NCBI RefSeq assembly: GCF_026151205.1
Contig: NC_087078.1
Location: 3,737,675-3,801,674, forward strand
From: Bolinopsis microptera
Taxonomy: Eukaryota > Ctenophora > Tentaculata > Lobata > Bolinopsidae
Reading direction: 5' to 3'
Length of the DNA: 64,000 nt
Under the pieces are notes generated by a model. It searched no databases, had not been told where the DNA came from, and was given only the letters and a program-made list of their open reading frames with translations. Positions 20,313 to 32,627 of this stretch are shown in pieces. A program made the translations under genes and the position numbers. Numbering within the stretch: the first letter of the stretch is position 1; the number at the start of each line of letters is the position of its first letter.

Positions 20313-20470
20313 TCCCTCACAACGCTCAGAGTATGCTTCTGAAATACAGTCACGTTGTTTACATGCTCACAATTATATAATCAGTTTAATTGTAAATACT
20401 TTCACTGCACTTTTTACTGATTTTATCAATGTTGGAGTAGTTCGCTGTTTATTAGTCTCATGATTGAAAT

Positions 20471-20660
20471 ACTGATGGTTGGATAATATCCGGTTGAAAG
20501 AGACAAGGACAAATGAAACAGGAAGTTAGGAATGTAGGCAAATTTTCGGCGTCAACGCCATCTTCAGGCTCAAATCATTTGTTATATAGTAGTGTTGAAG
20601 GTATTAAAACTGTTTCATTTGTCCTTGTCTCTTTCAACCGGATATTATCCAACTATCAGT
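20471..20660. repeat. Inverted repeat, about 48-bp arms
   Basis: GGATAATATCCGGTTGAAAG...AAATGAAACA at 20471-20520 is inverted at 20610-20660 with one or two mismatches, separated by about 90 bp. Probably a fold-back element or the remnant of a larger transposon. Confidence 0.8.
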
Positions 20661-21094
20661 ATTTTTACTGATTTGTTTTCTGTTTTGATTATTGTCGTGA
20701 TACTCTTCACTTTATGGCTGTTTGCCAATCCCCAGGGCTGCATGAGGGGTTTTTGAATATAGCCAGGGCTGTACTGGACTGTTCGTTAACAATTATTAAT
20801 ACGAAGGACTTTAGTTTTTAAACAAAAGCAATGTTGAAGAAATAAACACGATACAAATTGTGTTATCGTTTATAAAGTTATAAGTTATTCAGAAACCGAG
20901 TAAGGAGGTGCGGCTACTGATGAGAAGCCTCATTAAAGTTTATTTGGGTTAGAAACGATATCTGGGTCGACACCCTCGCACAAGATTATTTTCAATTTTC
21001 TTGTTGTGTTCCACAACAGTTCCACAACTGTTATCGTTTATAAAGTTATAAAGTTATTAATCCCGCTATAATATTATCGTGCATTACTATTAGA
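20661..21094. other. No supported feature
   Basis: AT-rich sequence between the inverted repeat and the 2.5-kb TIR element. A short direct repeat of TTATCGTTTATAAAGTTATAA occurs at about 20863 and 21032. Confidence 0.4.
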
Positions 21095-21096
21095 TA

Positions 21097-23595
21097 TGGA
21101 CACGTTCATTTGAGTTTGAGGATATTGGTAAATATAAGTGACCCTATTAAAAGGCACAGTGTAGTTGACTTTGTCACACTATGAAATTACACAAACCCTT
21201 GATGGTTAGGATAATCGTCTCATCCTCTAGGCTAACTTTGTCACTTAACGATATCTTAATCAGCTGATAAGATATCGCTTAAATACGGCCGGCACGGAAA
21301 TGGTTACATTGTCACACTATAAACATGTGACGGAGTAAATATGGACCCCTTACTGCCGTTTTTGACCAAATTTTTGAGTGTCCAGTTGATTGGATGGGTA
21401 CATATGACCATTACCTACATATTTGACGAGTTTTTTCGTTAGATGGTGCACTCAGGTTTACTCTGTCACACATTTAAGAAAACATGTGAAGAATGTTTAG
21501 GGCACCCTGATAAGCAATGCTGAGTAGTGTAGGTTTATTTGATGGCCTGGAAGTGCTAGGAATTGTTATTATATCATATAGTCGTAAGGAATTAAAACAC
21601 AGAAGGCACAAACAAGTTTACTTTGTCACATAATCTTGATGATATCTGAACATGTGTGAAATTGAACAAATAATGATATACCAGCTTAAACCCCTTATAT
21701 TACGTACTATGGATCAAACAAAACTGCTAGTACCACGCACCAGTCACATAAATCATTATCGGGTGGTAATATGTTAATAGTGTCACAATTAAACTACCGC
21801 AACATGGTCAAAAATAGGGTAATTTCGTCACAAAAAATTATTATAACTCTGTTAGCTCCTTGCTGGCAAAATAACTAGTTCATTGATGATAAAGTTACAT
21901 AGTATTCTAATAGAGGTATAGCTCTTCAAAATAGGGGCAAGACATGTTTACTTTGTCACATCAGTTATTATACGAGTTAGGTAATCGTCATCAGATTAAC
22001 AGATCTTTTTCGTAGTTTGGATCGATTAATATAGGCAATAAAGCATCATATGCCAATTTTAACACACTATCTTGATATTGTTGGGGCAGGGAAAGTTAAT
22101 TTTGTCACATTTTCAGCGTTTTTGACAAATTAATCTAAAATTGTTAAACTTGAGCTCTGATGTTCTGGACAATATTCGACCAATCGTTTCTGAAAGAATG
22201 CTGAATTCTTATAGAGTTATAGATCTTCAAAATAGAGGCAAGACATGTTTACTTTGTCACATCAGTTATTATAAGAGTTAGGTAATCGTCATCAGATTAA
22301 CAGATCTTTTTCGTAGTTTGGATCGATTAATATAGGCAATAAAGCATCCTATGCCAATTTTAACACACTATCTTGATATTGTTGGGGCAGGGAAAGTTAA
22401 TTTTGTCACATTTTCAGCGTCTTTGACAAATTAATCTAAAATTGTTAAACTTGAGCTCTGATGTTCTAGACAATATTCTACCAATCATTTCTGAAAGAAT
22501 GCTGAATTCTAATAGAGTTATAGATCTTCAAAATTGGGGCAAGACATGTTTACTTTGTCACATCAGTTATTATTAGAGTTAGGTAATCGTCATCAGATTA
22601 ACAGATCTTTTTCGTAGTTTGGATTGATTTATATAGGTAATAAGGCAGCCTATGCTAATTTTTACACACTATCTTGAAATTTTTGGGGCAGGAAAAGTTA
22701 ATTTTGTCACATTTTTGGTGACTTTAACAAATTTAATCTAAAATTGTTAAACTTGAGCTCTGATGTTCTGGACAATATTCTACCGATTTTTTTCTGAAAG
22801 AATGTTGAATTCTAATAGAGTCATAGAATATATAGATCTTCAAAATAGGGGCAAGACATGTTTACTTTGTCACATCAGTCATTATAAGAGTTATTATAAG
22901 AGACTATTTCATTCTATAATCATTGTTTTTAACCTATTTACGATTTCGTATCATTTTTTGTGACAATGTAAACATCAACTGATCTTAACTTGCATCAACT
23001 ACATTGTCATCATGTAAAGTTTTCCCGCCTTTCAAACCAAAATCGGATATAAATAATTCGCCCAAAATTTAAAATTCCATATATTGTGACAGAATTAACC
23101 TCATTTCCCAATAACCAAGTGCCTGTATTAGCTAACTATTCGAAACAACATATGTTAGGGCTATGATTGGTAGATCAACCATCAAATAATGAGTTAAAAG
23201 GTTTTTGAGGACACCTCACAGTAGAATAGAGGTTTGGTATTCTGAGTGTGACAAAGTTACCCAAATATTGCCTTGTAACCGTTTGATCCGTGCCCTTTAA
23301 CCAATGTTGTATCATAATTGTTAGATTGACCTAATCTACTATATTTTAGGCCAAGTAATTATAATTAGACAACTGCAGTTAACTAAGTCACACAAAATGT
23401 GACATTTGAACCATTATAGTGCCTAACAACAATAGATTTTCTTTCTGAGCAGTGCATATGGGAGTATGGGTTACGTGGCTAATGTTCAGAACTTCTGAAC
23501 GTGCTAAGTTAATAGATGTCAAAATTAAGCCACTATCGTTGAAAACGCTATCATTTTTGTTTACCAATATCCTCAAACTCAAATGAACGTGTCCA
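21097..23595. mobile_element. 2.5-kb TA-flanked TIR element rich in TTTGTCAC
   Basis: TGGACACGTTCATTTGAGTT and the following 16 bp at the left recur inverted at the right end (about 36-bp TIR), with TA on both sides. The interior carries TTTGTCAC many times, mostly forward in the left two thirds and as GTGACAAA or TGTGACA toward the right. It includes three 302-bp tandem units. No ORF above 70 codons looks coding, so it is non-autonomous. It ends about 55 bp upstream of the ankyrin gene's ATG. Confidence 0.8.
21885..22900. repeat. About 302-bp tandem repeat, three copies and a part
   Basis: CTTCAAAATAGGGGCAAGAC begins units at about 21923, 22225, 22526 and 22838. Units differ by scattered substitutions. 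Each contains two TTTGTCACA motifs. Confidence 0.92.
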
Positions 23596-23649
23596 TATAC
23601 ACAGCTGACAATCTTTTGGTTTATCTAGAAAGGGAAGTGGCCGAATAAA

Positions 23650-26405
23650 ATGACAGGACGCCTCCGGGCGTTTATGGGATTAGATCAGAAAGCCTCGAGC
23701 TCCAAGCAGCATCAGTCACCTAGCAACCAGCACCAGTTACCTAGCAATCAGCACCAGTTACCTAGCAACCAGCACCAGTTACCTAGCAACCAGCATCAGT
23801 TACCTAGCAATCCCCTACAAATAGAGATCAGTTCAGATAAACCTGACACACTACAAGTGCCTTGTGCAGACTCAGCGGGCGAGTCGGGAGAGGAAAGTGT
23901 AACTCCAACTTCTAGATCTGAACTGGACTTTAACGTTCCAGCTGTGACGCCCACTACTGGTGAGTATATTTCAATATCTGGTTAGTTTTAAGTGTAGTTT
24001 TATTCGCAGCTTATTTGGAATGTGAGGTGATAATTTGATTCGAACATTTTGAAGTTAAGCGAACTCTTATATCAGAAAAGAAACAGCTACGGAGAAAAGT
24101 AACAGCAAAGAACCTGGATGCACCAGAGAATGGCACACTGAAGAAAAGAGGCAGCAAAAGCAGACTCAGTCCTAGAGTTCCTCGCAAGGTCAGTTGTTAC
24201 AAAATAATAATTAATACATAATTTCATAATTAATTATCATTAGGATACCCAGCCACAGTGTGTGAAGCCTAATGTATGCACGTGGCAGAGTTACCAAATA
24301 GCTGCTGGGCATAATTGGCTACAATTAAAAGATAATTAAGAGATTAAGAGAAATGTTTACAGCTGCCATGCAGAATTTACGTCATATCAATCCTTTTTAA
24401 AATATTGCTTTCTCTTTGGTAGTGTTTTGGTAATGTTTAGAAACTCTCTTGCTACTCCAAGTCCCCTAAGATATCTGGTATAAAGGTTCTGCTAATTATA
24501 TATAAAATATATTTTTGTTTGCTTTAATTGATACTAAATAAAATTGTTGTTTTCTTGAAATTGTTGTTTTCTTGATACCGCTCCTCCCCGGGGTGTTGTA
24601 GGAGTAGAAGTAGGATTGCACATTCTGCCTGGCAGGAGAATGGAGATAACCGTGCTCAATCCATCCGTTAAGTTGTGAACTTAGCTCATTGGTATAAGTT
24701 ATAACCTTCAATAACTGTACATTAATATAAATAACTTGCTTTGTTTGTTTTCAGTTATACCAGTCTAACGTTTTCCGGAATAAATACATTTTCAGTCAAT
24801 AAATTTTCAACAAGCCTTCGTTTATAAATAATGACCGTTATACTTATAATTTTGGTTAAATTTACAATTTGCTGACGCTCTCAAGTCTACTCGTTACAAC
24901 CCGAAGTACTGTTATTTGTTGATATTATGGCGAGGACCTGAACAAGTGGTCAGAATCAGATAATTAAATTTAAATGTCTGTCTCAGAAGGCTTATATCGG
25001 GCACCCTTAGATCAAATGACTAAATATGGAAGACTATCGAGAATCAAGGTACATTTTGTTCACAAGTCATCACTACTTATTAGCAGCGACAAGGGACATT
25101 TATAGCCTGTCATAGAAGAAACCTTTGCAATGAGCAGAAGTACAATAAATACTTTGTATCAACATTCAACAAGTCCATTATTGATTATAAGCCATCAACA
25201 AGTATGTTAATGTTTCTAAAATAGGTGTATATTTCCACAGTAAACGAGTTGTCTGTAACAAACGCTAATAGAGATATTATAATACTTCAGGAGGCAGAGG
25301 ACGCAGAAGAAACACTCAGTGAAAGTTCAGAAGACGACGACTTTGACGATGAAGTAGGTCTATTTCCGATCATGTGATCAAATAATGGAGATCATGCTTA
25401 TTGCTTATCTGAAAATTTATTTTCACGAGATGTGTTTACTAGTAGTGCCCAACAACACAAATAAAATAAGATTCACTATTTGATCGTTCATTTCAGCAAA
25501 TAATCAAGGCTGCAATCCAAGCGCAGGACTACGAAGCATTAGAAGACTTTCTGAGTGTGGACGATGCTATCGTGAACGAGTTCACCTCTGAAGTTCGTAT
25601 ACGTGGGGGGGGGGGGGGGGGGTATACGGTATAATAGGGGACTTTATATTAATACGACCAATATTAGAACAATAATATGCTAAATATTACCTAAATAATA
25701 TGCTAAATATTACCTATAGAGTACGAGGAGTCCTAACTCTCCTCGCGTCCTAAGATGACGTTTCTCTTGTCTCATATATTCAAGAATACCTGGTCACTAT
25801 CTTACGCGACAGTTACAGCAAGCCAGCCGCCCTGGTCACTATCCCTGGTCACTATCTAACCCACACCTGTTCAGGGAAGAAGGTATCTACACGAGTGTGT
25901 AGTGTATGATGACCAGGACGCTTGTGATATAGTCATGGAAGCTGGGGGACTGATCAACTCTAGAGACCTACAGGGCTGGACAGCGCTACACTACGCAGCT
26001 GCCTTCGATCTTACAGAGATGACTCAGTACCTCCTGGACAGAGGAGCTGATCCGAGGAAGAAGTCTAAGGAAGGTTTGTTTTTAAAATGAGAGTCTCCAC
26101 TCACTGTTTATTTGTTTTAAAAATAAGAAGACAGAAATCTATTGTGATTTCAAATGAAAGATTTAGTTAATTGGACGGTACCTGATTGGTAGCACTCTGA
26201 ACTATAAGGTCCCTCACCCCCGTCAGGAGAAACCCCGGAGGACGTGGCAGATGACCCGGATATTATCCAGAAGCTGCAGGTAGCCAGAGCTAGACGGGGG
26301 CTCCGCTCCATCTCCACTGTCAGTACTAGCGAAATAGAGGCTGCTCAGGAGGAGTTTAAGCGGAGGACCGCCGAGAGACGGAAAACCAGTGTTCAAGCCA
26401 GCTAG
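23650..26405 (+). CDS. Ankyrin-repeat protein, six exons, complete
   Basis: Exons 23650-23959, 24076-24188, 25291-25353, 25497-25592, 25875-26073 and 26227-26405 all join in phase through GT-AG sites and end in TAG. The product is about 319 residues: an N-terminus with five copies of a Gln/Pro-rich NQHQLPS repeat, a Ser/Glu-rich segment, a basic stretch (KKQLRRKVTAKN), an acidic stretch (ESSEDDDFDDE), then ankyrin repeats including NSRDLQGWTALHYAAAF and LLDRGADPRKKSKEGETPED, and a basic helical tail (EEFKRRTAERRKTS). Ankyrin repeats mediate protein binding. The three-to-four-repeat layout resembles small PP1-associated ankyrin proteins, but I see no decisive marker, so partner and location are unknown. 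Start: first Met after an in-frame TAG; 'tctag' just upstream could also be an acceptor, making a 5' exon possible. ATTAAA at about 26523 may be its poly(A) signal. Confidence 0.87.
23712..23815. repeat. 21-bp in-frame coding repeat
   Basis: Five units encoding NQHQLPS (first unit variant) in exon 1 of the ankyrin gene. Confidence 0.92.
25606..25622. repeat. Poly-G tract in intron
   Basis: About 17 consecutive G, 14 bp after the donor of the fourth ankyrin-gene exon. Confidence 0.9.
26085..26107. mobile_element. Solo TIR related to the element at 60693
   Basis: AAATGAGAGTCTCCACTCAC and the next three bases match the end of the element at 60693-61613 but stand alone in the last intron of the ankyrin gene. 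Confidence 0.5.
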
Positions 26406-26713
26406 CTTCGTGAATACAAGTTCAGGAGTTACCAGATAGCTTCGTAAATACAAGTTCAGCAGTCACCGAAATTCCCAGATTTGATGAGGAATACAAGACT
26501 GACGACTAGTACACTTTCCGTCTATTAAAGCTGTTAAGGGAATTTTCTTTGAGAGCAAAATAGACGATCATTCGCGATTTTTGGCTATTCAAAGTAAACC
26601 AGTTTTTAAAGTTTGTATGTAGTTTGGATTTTGTTTATCATTTCAGTTTCAGAGATACGTTTATCCGAGGTCAGTTTCGGACCGTTTGTTCTGCATTTAG
26701 TGTGGTAAACTAC

Positions 26714-27000
26714 CACAGTTAGAGAGATATTAGAGGTTACCACGACAGTTAGAGATATTAGAGGTTACCACGACAGTTAGAGATATTAGAGGTTACCACG
26801 ACAGTTAGAGATATTAGAGGTTACCACGACAGTTAGAGATATTAGAGGTTACCATGACAGTTAGAGATATTAGAGGTTACCACGACAGTTAGAGATATTA
26901 GAGGTTACCACGACAGTTAGAGATATTAGAGGTTACCACGACAGTTAGAGATATTAGAGGTTACCACGACAGTTAGAGATATTAGAGGTTACCAGGCCAG
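26714..27000. repeat. 28-bp minisatellite, left block
   Basis: About ten near-identical copies of a unit made of AGTTAGAGATATTAGAGG plus TTACCACGAC. It resumes at 27541 after an inserted element. Confidence 0.95.
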
Positions 27001-27537
27001 TTGGTAGATCACCGACCGGCTATTAGCCGGTTATAAGCCGGCTATTAGCCGTTTAGGTATCGAAAGTGGTTATAAGCCGGTTATAAGATATTAACTCAGT
27101 TCAGTACGATGAAGTTAAGTTAATATCTTATAGCCGGCTTATAGCCGGCTTATAACCACTTTCGATACCTAAACGGCTAATAGCCGGCTTATAACCGGCT
27201 AATAGCCGTTTTCGCTGAATTTCTTATAGCCGGCTCCTGACTATCGTTCAGTACGATGAAGTTGAGTTAATATCTTATAACCGGCTTATAACCACTTTCG
27301 ATACCTAAACGGCTAATAGCCGGCTTATAACCGGCTAATAGCCGTTTTCACTGAATTTCTTATAGCCGATACCTAAACGGCTAATAGCCGGCTTATAACC
27401 GGCTAATAGCCGTCGCTCAACAACAAATGTAAGCGGCTACTAACCGGCTATAAGCCGGCTTATAGCCGGCTATAAAAATTGTAGCCGGCTATAAGCCGGT
27501 TTATAGCCGGCTTATAGCCGGTCGGTGATCTACCAAT
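27000..27537. mobile_element. Palindromic TIR element inside minisatellite
   Basis: TTGGTAGATCACCGACCGGC at the left is inverted at the right end. The interior is built from GCCGGCTATAAGCCGG-type palindromes and a repeated AGTTAATATCTTATA segment, about 540 bp in all. No ORF. A similar GGCTATTAGC patch lies at about 38110-38175. Target duplication unclear. Confidence 0.7.
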
Positions 27538-27540
27538 TTC

Positions 27541-27625
27541 CCGGTTACCACGACAGTTAGAGATATTAGAGGTTACCACGACAGTTAGAGATATTAGAGG
27601 TTACCATGACAGTTAGAGAGATAGT
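27541..27625. repeat. 28-bp minisatellite, right block
   Basis: Two to three further copies of the 28-bp unit, continuing the array that was split at 27000. Confidence 0.92.
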
Positions 27626-30600
27626 AAAGGTAGAGATAGCAGAGGAGCTATTAGTACGTCACTTTATATTAGCGCCTTGTTTGTCAGTATTGAAACTGTT
27701 ATTGTGGCCTATTTGAGCAGGTGGTGCGGTCCTATCTATAGGAGGGGCCTCTTTGACGTAGAACATGTGTTACAATAATATGCGGAACATGTGTTACATA
27801 GGCTCACTATTTTGTATATTACGTTGACAGAGTTTAGTGCTGTAAGATAGTTTGATACCACACTGGCGATACAATAACAGATAAAATTTAAAAGATTGTG
27901 AAGTTTAATTTGACATCAGTAAAGTAGCGTGAGAAAGAACTGTATGTGGAGTGTACTTTTAACAGTCTGTTTTATCCGATATACTTTTATAACACAACCG
28001 AAGTTTACTTTTGTATTTCTTGTTTTTGATATCCATACTTTTATCTATCAGTCAACTTAAAACGATGAGTTGTTACTGAGTTGTGAGGAAAGTGGAACAG
28101 AAAGTGAATACACAATTCATTGAAGGAACCGAATGAACTTCTAGACTAGACTGTTAAAAGTTCGTTTTTTGACAAAACATTTAAAACCTCTTTAATTTTA
28201 TTTCTGTTTTAGTTACGCATTTGATTTTTGGTATGCGTATAGAAAATCGATACGGCTTTTAAATGATATGTTCGGCAACCTCCTAGCTTACTCACTAGAC
28301 TCAGTAGGAGTGATTGAACTGCGAGCGACAATTGAGGCTAACGAATTAGCCTCATCACTTTCAAAAAAGAACTTTCTCATGTTACGTCCATGATATCCAA
28401 GTTGCAAGTATAATCAATAGTGATTATACTTGATCGAGATCTAAGCTTTAAATATCCGTGGTGAAAATGAGGCTAACCACCTTTTGAGGGGGTGAAATGA
28501 GGCTAACAAGTAATAGTATACTTTTGTGTATATTTTCGAGTAGGTTCAGTATTGTGACTATCTAATGTGTCAACAATAAAGATTGATTCATCCTCTTCAA
28601 GCTCAAAATTTCAGAAATCGCCGAGTCTACTTGTAGGAGGCCAAAATAAGGCTAATAAAGAATTCGAGTTTTGACCCTCTCTTCGGGAATCGGGAGGCGA
28701 AATTGGGACTAACGTCTAACAGATATTGTTGATCTTCAGTCCCTAGATATTGTACTGTCACAACTCACAAGTTACTTGAAACTCCTTGGGATTATACTTA
28801 ATGTCTTAATCGATATCTAAGCTTCAAATATTCAAGGTGAACATTACGCTAACCATCTTTTGAGATGGTGAATTGAGGCTTTCAAACAATTTGAAGGGCT
28901 AGTCCGAAGAAGCAGTAGAACAAGTAATGAACAAAAACCTTAAACCTTGATAGTTAGCTTTATTTTATCCTCCATCAAAAAGACAGAAAGGGTAGGTGGA
29001 GTCTACCATCGACCTAAAGTATCCATATAATATATACCAGGTCAAAGGATAGTTTAAAGAACGTTATTGTTCAAACATAATTCAAAAATTAGAAATGATC
29101 TGTTAGCCTCATTTTTCCCTCAATAAGCGAAAAAATTTCCCTCTTCGCTCCGGATTCTGAAATAGTTCGATCTGATGAATCGATTAAACACGTTTAAACT
29201 TTTATTGCATGCTTGAAAGCTGTCATTAGAAAACAAAGTGTAAAATGACTCGTTAGCCTCAATTTGTCCTCAACTAAATGCTTCAAAAATTTTATTAATC
29301 GAAACTCAATTAGTTGAACTATAAACTTGTGAAATATCATATGCCTATCTTAAAATTTCTTCCTGTGACAATCTTCTAAAATTAATTAATTGGGAAAAAC
29401 GTGGTGCATCTCGTGCGAACTTTGCCATTTCCTAATGACTATAAAAAACTTATACTTATAGGGTCAGCAGCTTCCTTAGTTTTCGATGCAACTACATTTT
29501 CTTACAGTTCAACAAATCAACATGTCTCGGTCAGTTTCAAAACTTAGGATGGGAAATGTGTTGATTTGTTAACTACAGAGATGTTAAAAGTGTTGTAATT
29601 GTATCCTTCAGGCGATATTGTAAGGTAACGTCTTGCTGTCTTTTGAGTATGAGCTATTAGTCATAATAAAAGTTATGGGCGTACAAAGTACAAACATAAA
29701 TAAAAAATAAATTAAAGATGCAAAATGCCTCTTATTTTGAAATTTTTTCGCTTCCTCGTGTTATATTATTATTATGAAATTTAATAATTATAAACAGTTT
29801 GTTAAAAAGCAACAAAAAGAAAAATAGACATGCACTTATGCACAGGACCAAGATTTTGTTACAAAGGTGTTTTGCGTGGTGTTATGCACGGTGTTATGCA
29901 GTACCGGTAAACCTCACGACGCTTTAAAGTATGGTGACGAAAAGTAAAAGTATATCGAACAAAATCTGTTGATTAAATAATGCAGTTCCCAGCTCGTTTT
30001 ATTTAAGGCGTGAAATTTCTTTTCATTTCCTCGGAACGATTTATACCTCTGCTAAGCCTACAAATGTTCGTTTCTTATAAGTTATAACTTTATAGTTTAT
30101 ATTGTGTGGAGGATGATGCAGTACTAATAGCTCAGTGTGGAGATTTTGCAGGAAGTAGTAACTAATTATTGGGTGAACTATTGCAGCCATTAGGTGACAG
30201 TCATGTCAAGCTGTGGGAAAGCAACCTGGAGCATATCAGGCAGGATTTGCGGCATATTGATCTGTAGATTGATAGTTTTAATCGATGGTAATGATATTTC
30301 TCATTTTTAACAACTTCCAGCAACTTTTGAATCCAGAGTTCCAGTTGAATTTGCTAAGTTGCTAGAATAACTTTTCATCTTTCATTTCTTCATTCTCAGT
30401 GATCCAACCAAAAATAAAACCAAACTAAGCGGTTATGGCTAACCACAGGCAGTATAATAAAGTAATGAATCCACAGTTTACATTAAAACTTTAAAAGCTC
30501 ATTTTTAGTTCAGCGCCAGCATGTCTTAGTGAATCTATACTATTTAAGAATATAATATAGTAAACCTCCACTAAAATTATTATAACTAATATGGAACTAT

Positions 30601-30850
30601 CCTATTGAATAGTACCTATAAAACTACTACTAGTAATAGTTTACCTGTGCAATATAGACTAAACAGTAAACACGCCCTCTCTACAACCCACTATGTTTTC
30701 TGTATAATTCCATGTGCTATTCTCCTCTATCTCTGTGTAATTAAGCTAAGGGGAACAGCTTGGTAGCCTAATGAGCGTATACTAGTCTTAACTAGTGTTA
30801 ACACAGCTTACATGTAGTCTTAATGAGCAGGGTGGTTATCTTTGGAAACG
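27626..30850. other. No supported gene; GAGGCTAAC motif cluster
   Basis: AT-rich with no exon seen. From 28334 to about 29275, GAGGCTAAC (forward on the left, inverted GTTAGCCTC on the right) recurs about eight times. A diverged tandem duplication of about 370 bp is visible (compare 28441 and 28808). This looks like the interior of another transposon, but no TIR was found. Confidence 0.45.
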
Positions 30851-30854
30851 GTCA

Positions 30855-30990
30855 TTTGTGGCACTAGCAATCCTCCTCTCTTCATTTGTGGCATTAGTAA
30901 TCCTCCTCTCTTCATTTGTGGCATCAGTAATCCTCCTCTGTGTTCTTAGTTGGGGTTCTAGAGACAGTATTAGGCATTAGCAATCCTCCT
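30855..30990. repeat. 30-bp tandem repeat
   Basis: Three to four copies of TTCATTTGTGGCATTAGTAA plus TCCTCCTCTC. The short open frame through it is a by-product. Confidence 0.88.
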
Positions 30991-31129
30991 AGAGGACCTG
31001 GGGGTGTTGTAATCAGGATTTAGCAAATCGTTATGTTTTTATAGAGATGGTGAGTAAAGTTCTACTATCTATTGGGAAGACTGGAAGAGAAAGATTAGCT
31101 TTCTTAACTATGAATATCGAAATTAGGAG

Positions 31130-31480
31130 CAGTAAACTATACTACTATACTAGTAGTAGTATAACTACTATATATATATACGCGCTAAATTAAGTCGCTC
31201 ACAGAGACCTTTATATGACCATTACTTTATTGTAAATACCCATATTGGTAGCTCCTGATTGAAATTAGCCTCTAATGATAATGTAAATGATAAGGTACAG
31301 GTGGTTACACAAGGGGGGGGGGGGTACACCTATACTAAGGAGCAGTACCCATATTTCAGTTTCACCTGCTTACATTTCCATGTATTCTCACTATAGTACT
31401 AATACTACTATTAGTACTAGTAGTATAAGTAGTAGTAGTAATACTACTATTAGTACTAGCAGTATAAGTAGTTAGTAGTA
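31130..31480. repeat. TAGTAG/ACTACT microsatellite cluster
   Basis: Trinucleotide-based runs (ACTACTATTAGTACTAGTAG) in both orientations, with TATATATA and a 10-G run at about 31313. Confidence 0.8.
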
Positions 31481-32215
31481 GTTACATGTAATAAAGTTAT
31501 AACCGTTTCTTTTGATAGCTATCATGTTGATTTGTCCACATTAATCTTATCGGCTACTTTTCGATTTAAAATCTGCAGTTTGTGACGCGGTCTTACGTTC
31601 TTATGTTGTCTGTTACTCTAAAGCTCTAATATGATGAAATCTAATGTATACTGTTTCTTAGTTTGGATAAGTAAGTAGTGCTACTAGTAGTAGTAATAGT
31701 ATGAGTAGTAGTAAGGATAAGTCAGGAGGAGCAAATGTTCAATTTTGGGAAATTTCCACTGATAGTTGTGTTAGATGACAAGCCATTTAACATCAGGGAA
31801 CAGGTTTCAGAATGCCTAGCGTGAATATACGCAATCTTAGCAAATGAAAATTTTTGGGGTTAACTGCCGACTATCGCAGCAACCATATTTCCCGTAGTCA
31901 GAGAGTACCCCTCCATAACGCGGTCTCTATTTATCTTGACCTGACAACTCAGACACCCACAGAGGCAATATTTAATACCCATCCAGTGATAATAGGCTCT
32001 GACAAAAATAATACTTTGAACAACGGTATCATAGTATTGTTATATTCCATAAACGAAATCTTATCATTGACAGGTTTTACCGACAATTAATAGTCTCGTT
32101 AATTGTTGACAACAGCATGCCACGTAATTGTCTAGACTGTAACGCTTATCATAAACAAGGTTTATAAGCACTGGAAGTATTCGAGAGTAGTATATACTGC
32201 AGTGAGTGCAGCTGT
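31481..32215. other. No supported gene
   Basis: Non-coding by inspection. TTTAATACCCATCCAGTGAT at about 31970 recurs at about 32328, showing a local duplication. Confidence 0.4.
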
Positions 32216-32346
32216 AGTGTTGTTGTTCAATATTGCTCTTCAATAAAACCCCGAGTTTGGGGGAAAGGAAAGTGGAAACATCGGGGTTTGCGGTAAATCG
32301 GGGGTTTGTTTGTTTACATTATGTATTTAATACCCATCCAGTGATA

Positions 32347-32532
32347 ATGTAAAGCCCTATTTGGGGGAAAGGACTAATATATAACAATGTACAAGGAGAT
32401 GCCGGGATGGCCGCGGTAGTAGTATATACTGTAAAACCCCGACCTTACTGCGCCCCGATCTGCCGCTGCCATCCCGGCATCTCCTTATACATTGTTATAT
32501 ATTAGTCCTTTCCCCCAAATAGGGCTTTACAT
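32347..32532. repeat. Fold-back with 65-bp arms
   Basis: 32347-32411 is inverted at 32468-32532 with about one mismatch; the 56-bp loop is GC-rich. The arms include CCTATTTGGGGGAAAGGACT. Confidence 0.9.
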
Positions 32533-32627
32533 ATTTTTTTTATCAATAAACTTTCAAATTGTTACACAAATACATCATTTTATTTCAAAGAAAATATCGC
32601 CGAATAACCTTACAATTACATGCCTTG

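Noticed and set aside
20123-20380. WPLY/VQRP repeat proteins on both strands
   Set aside because: By-products of a 12-bp repeat; no splice sites or start context.
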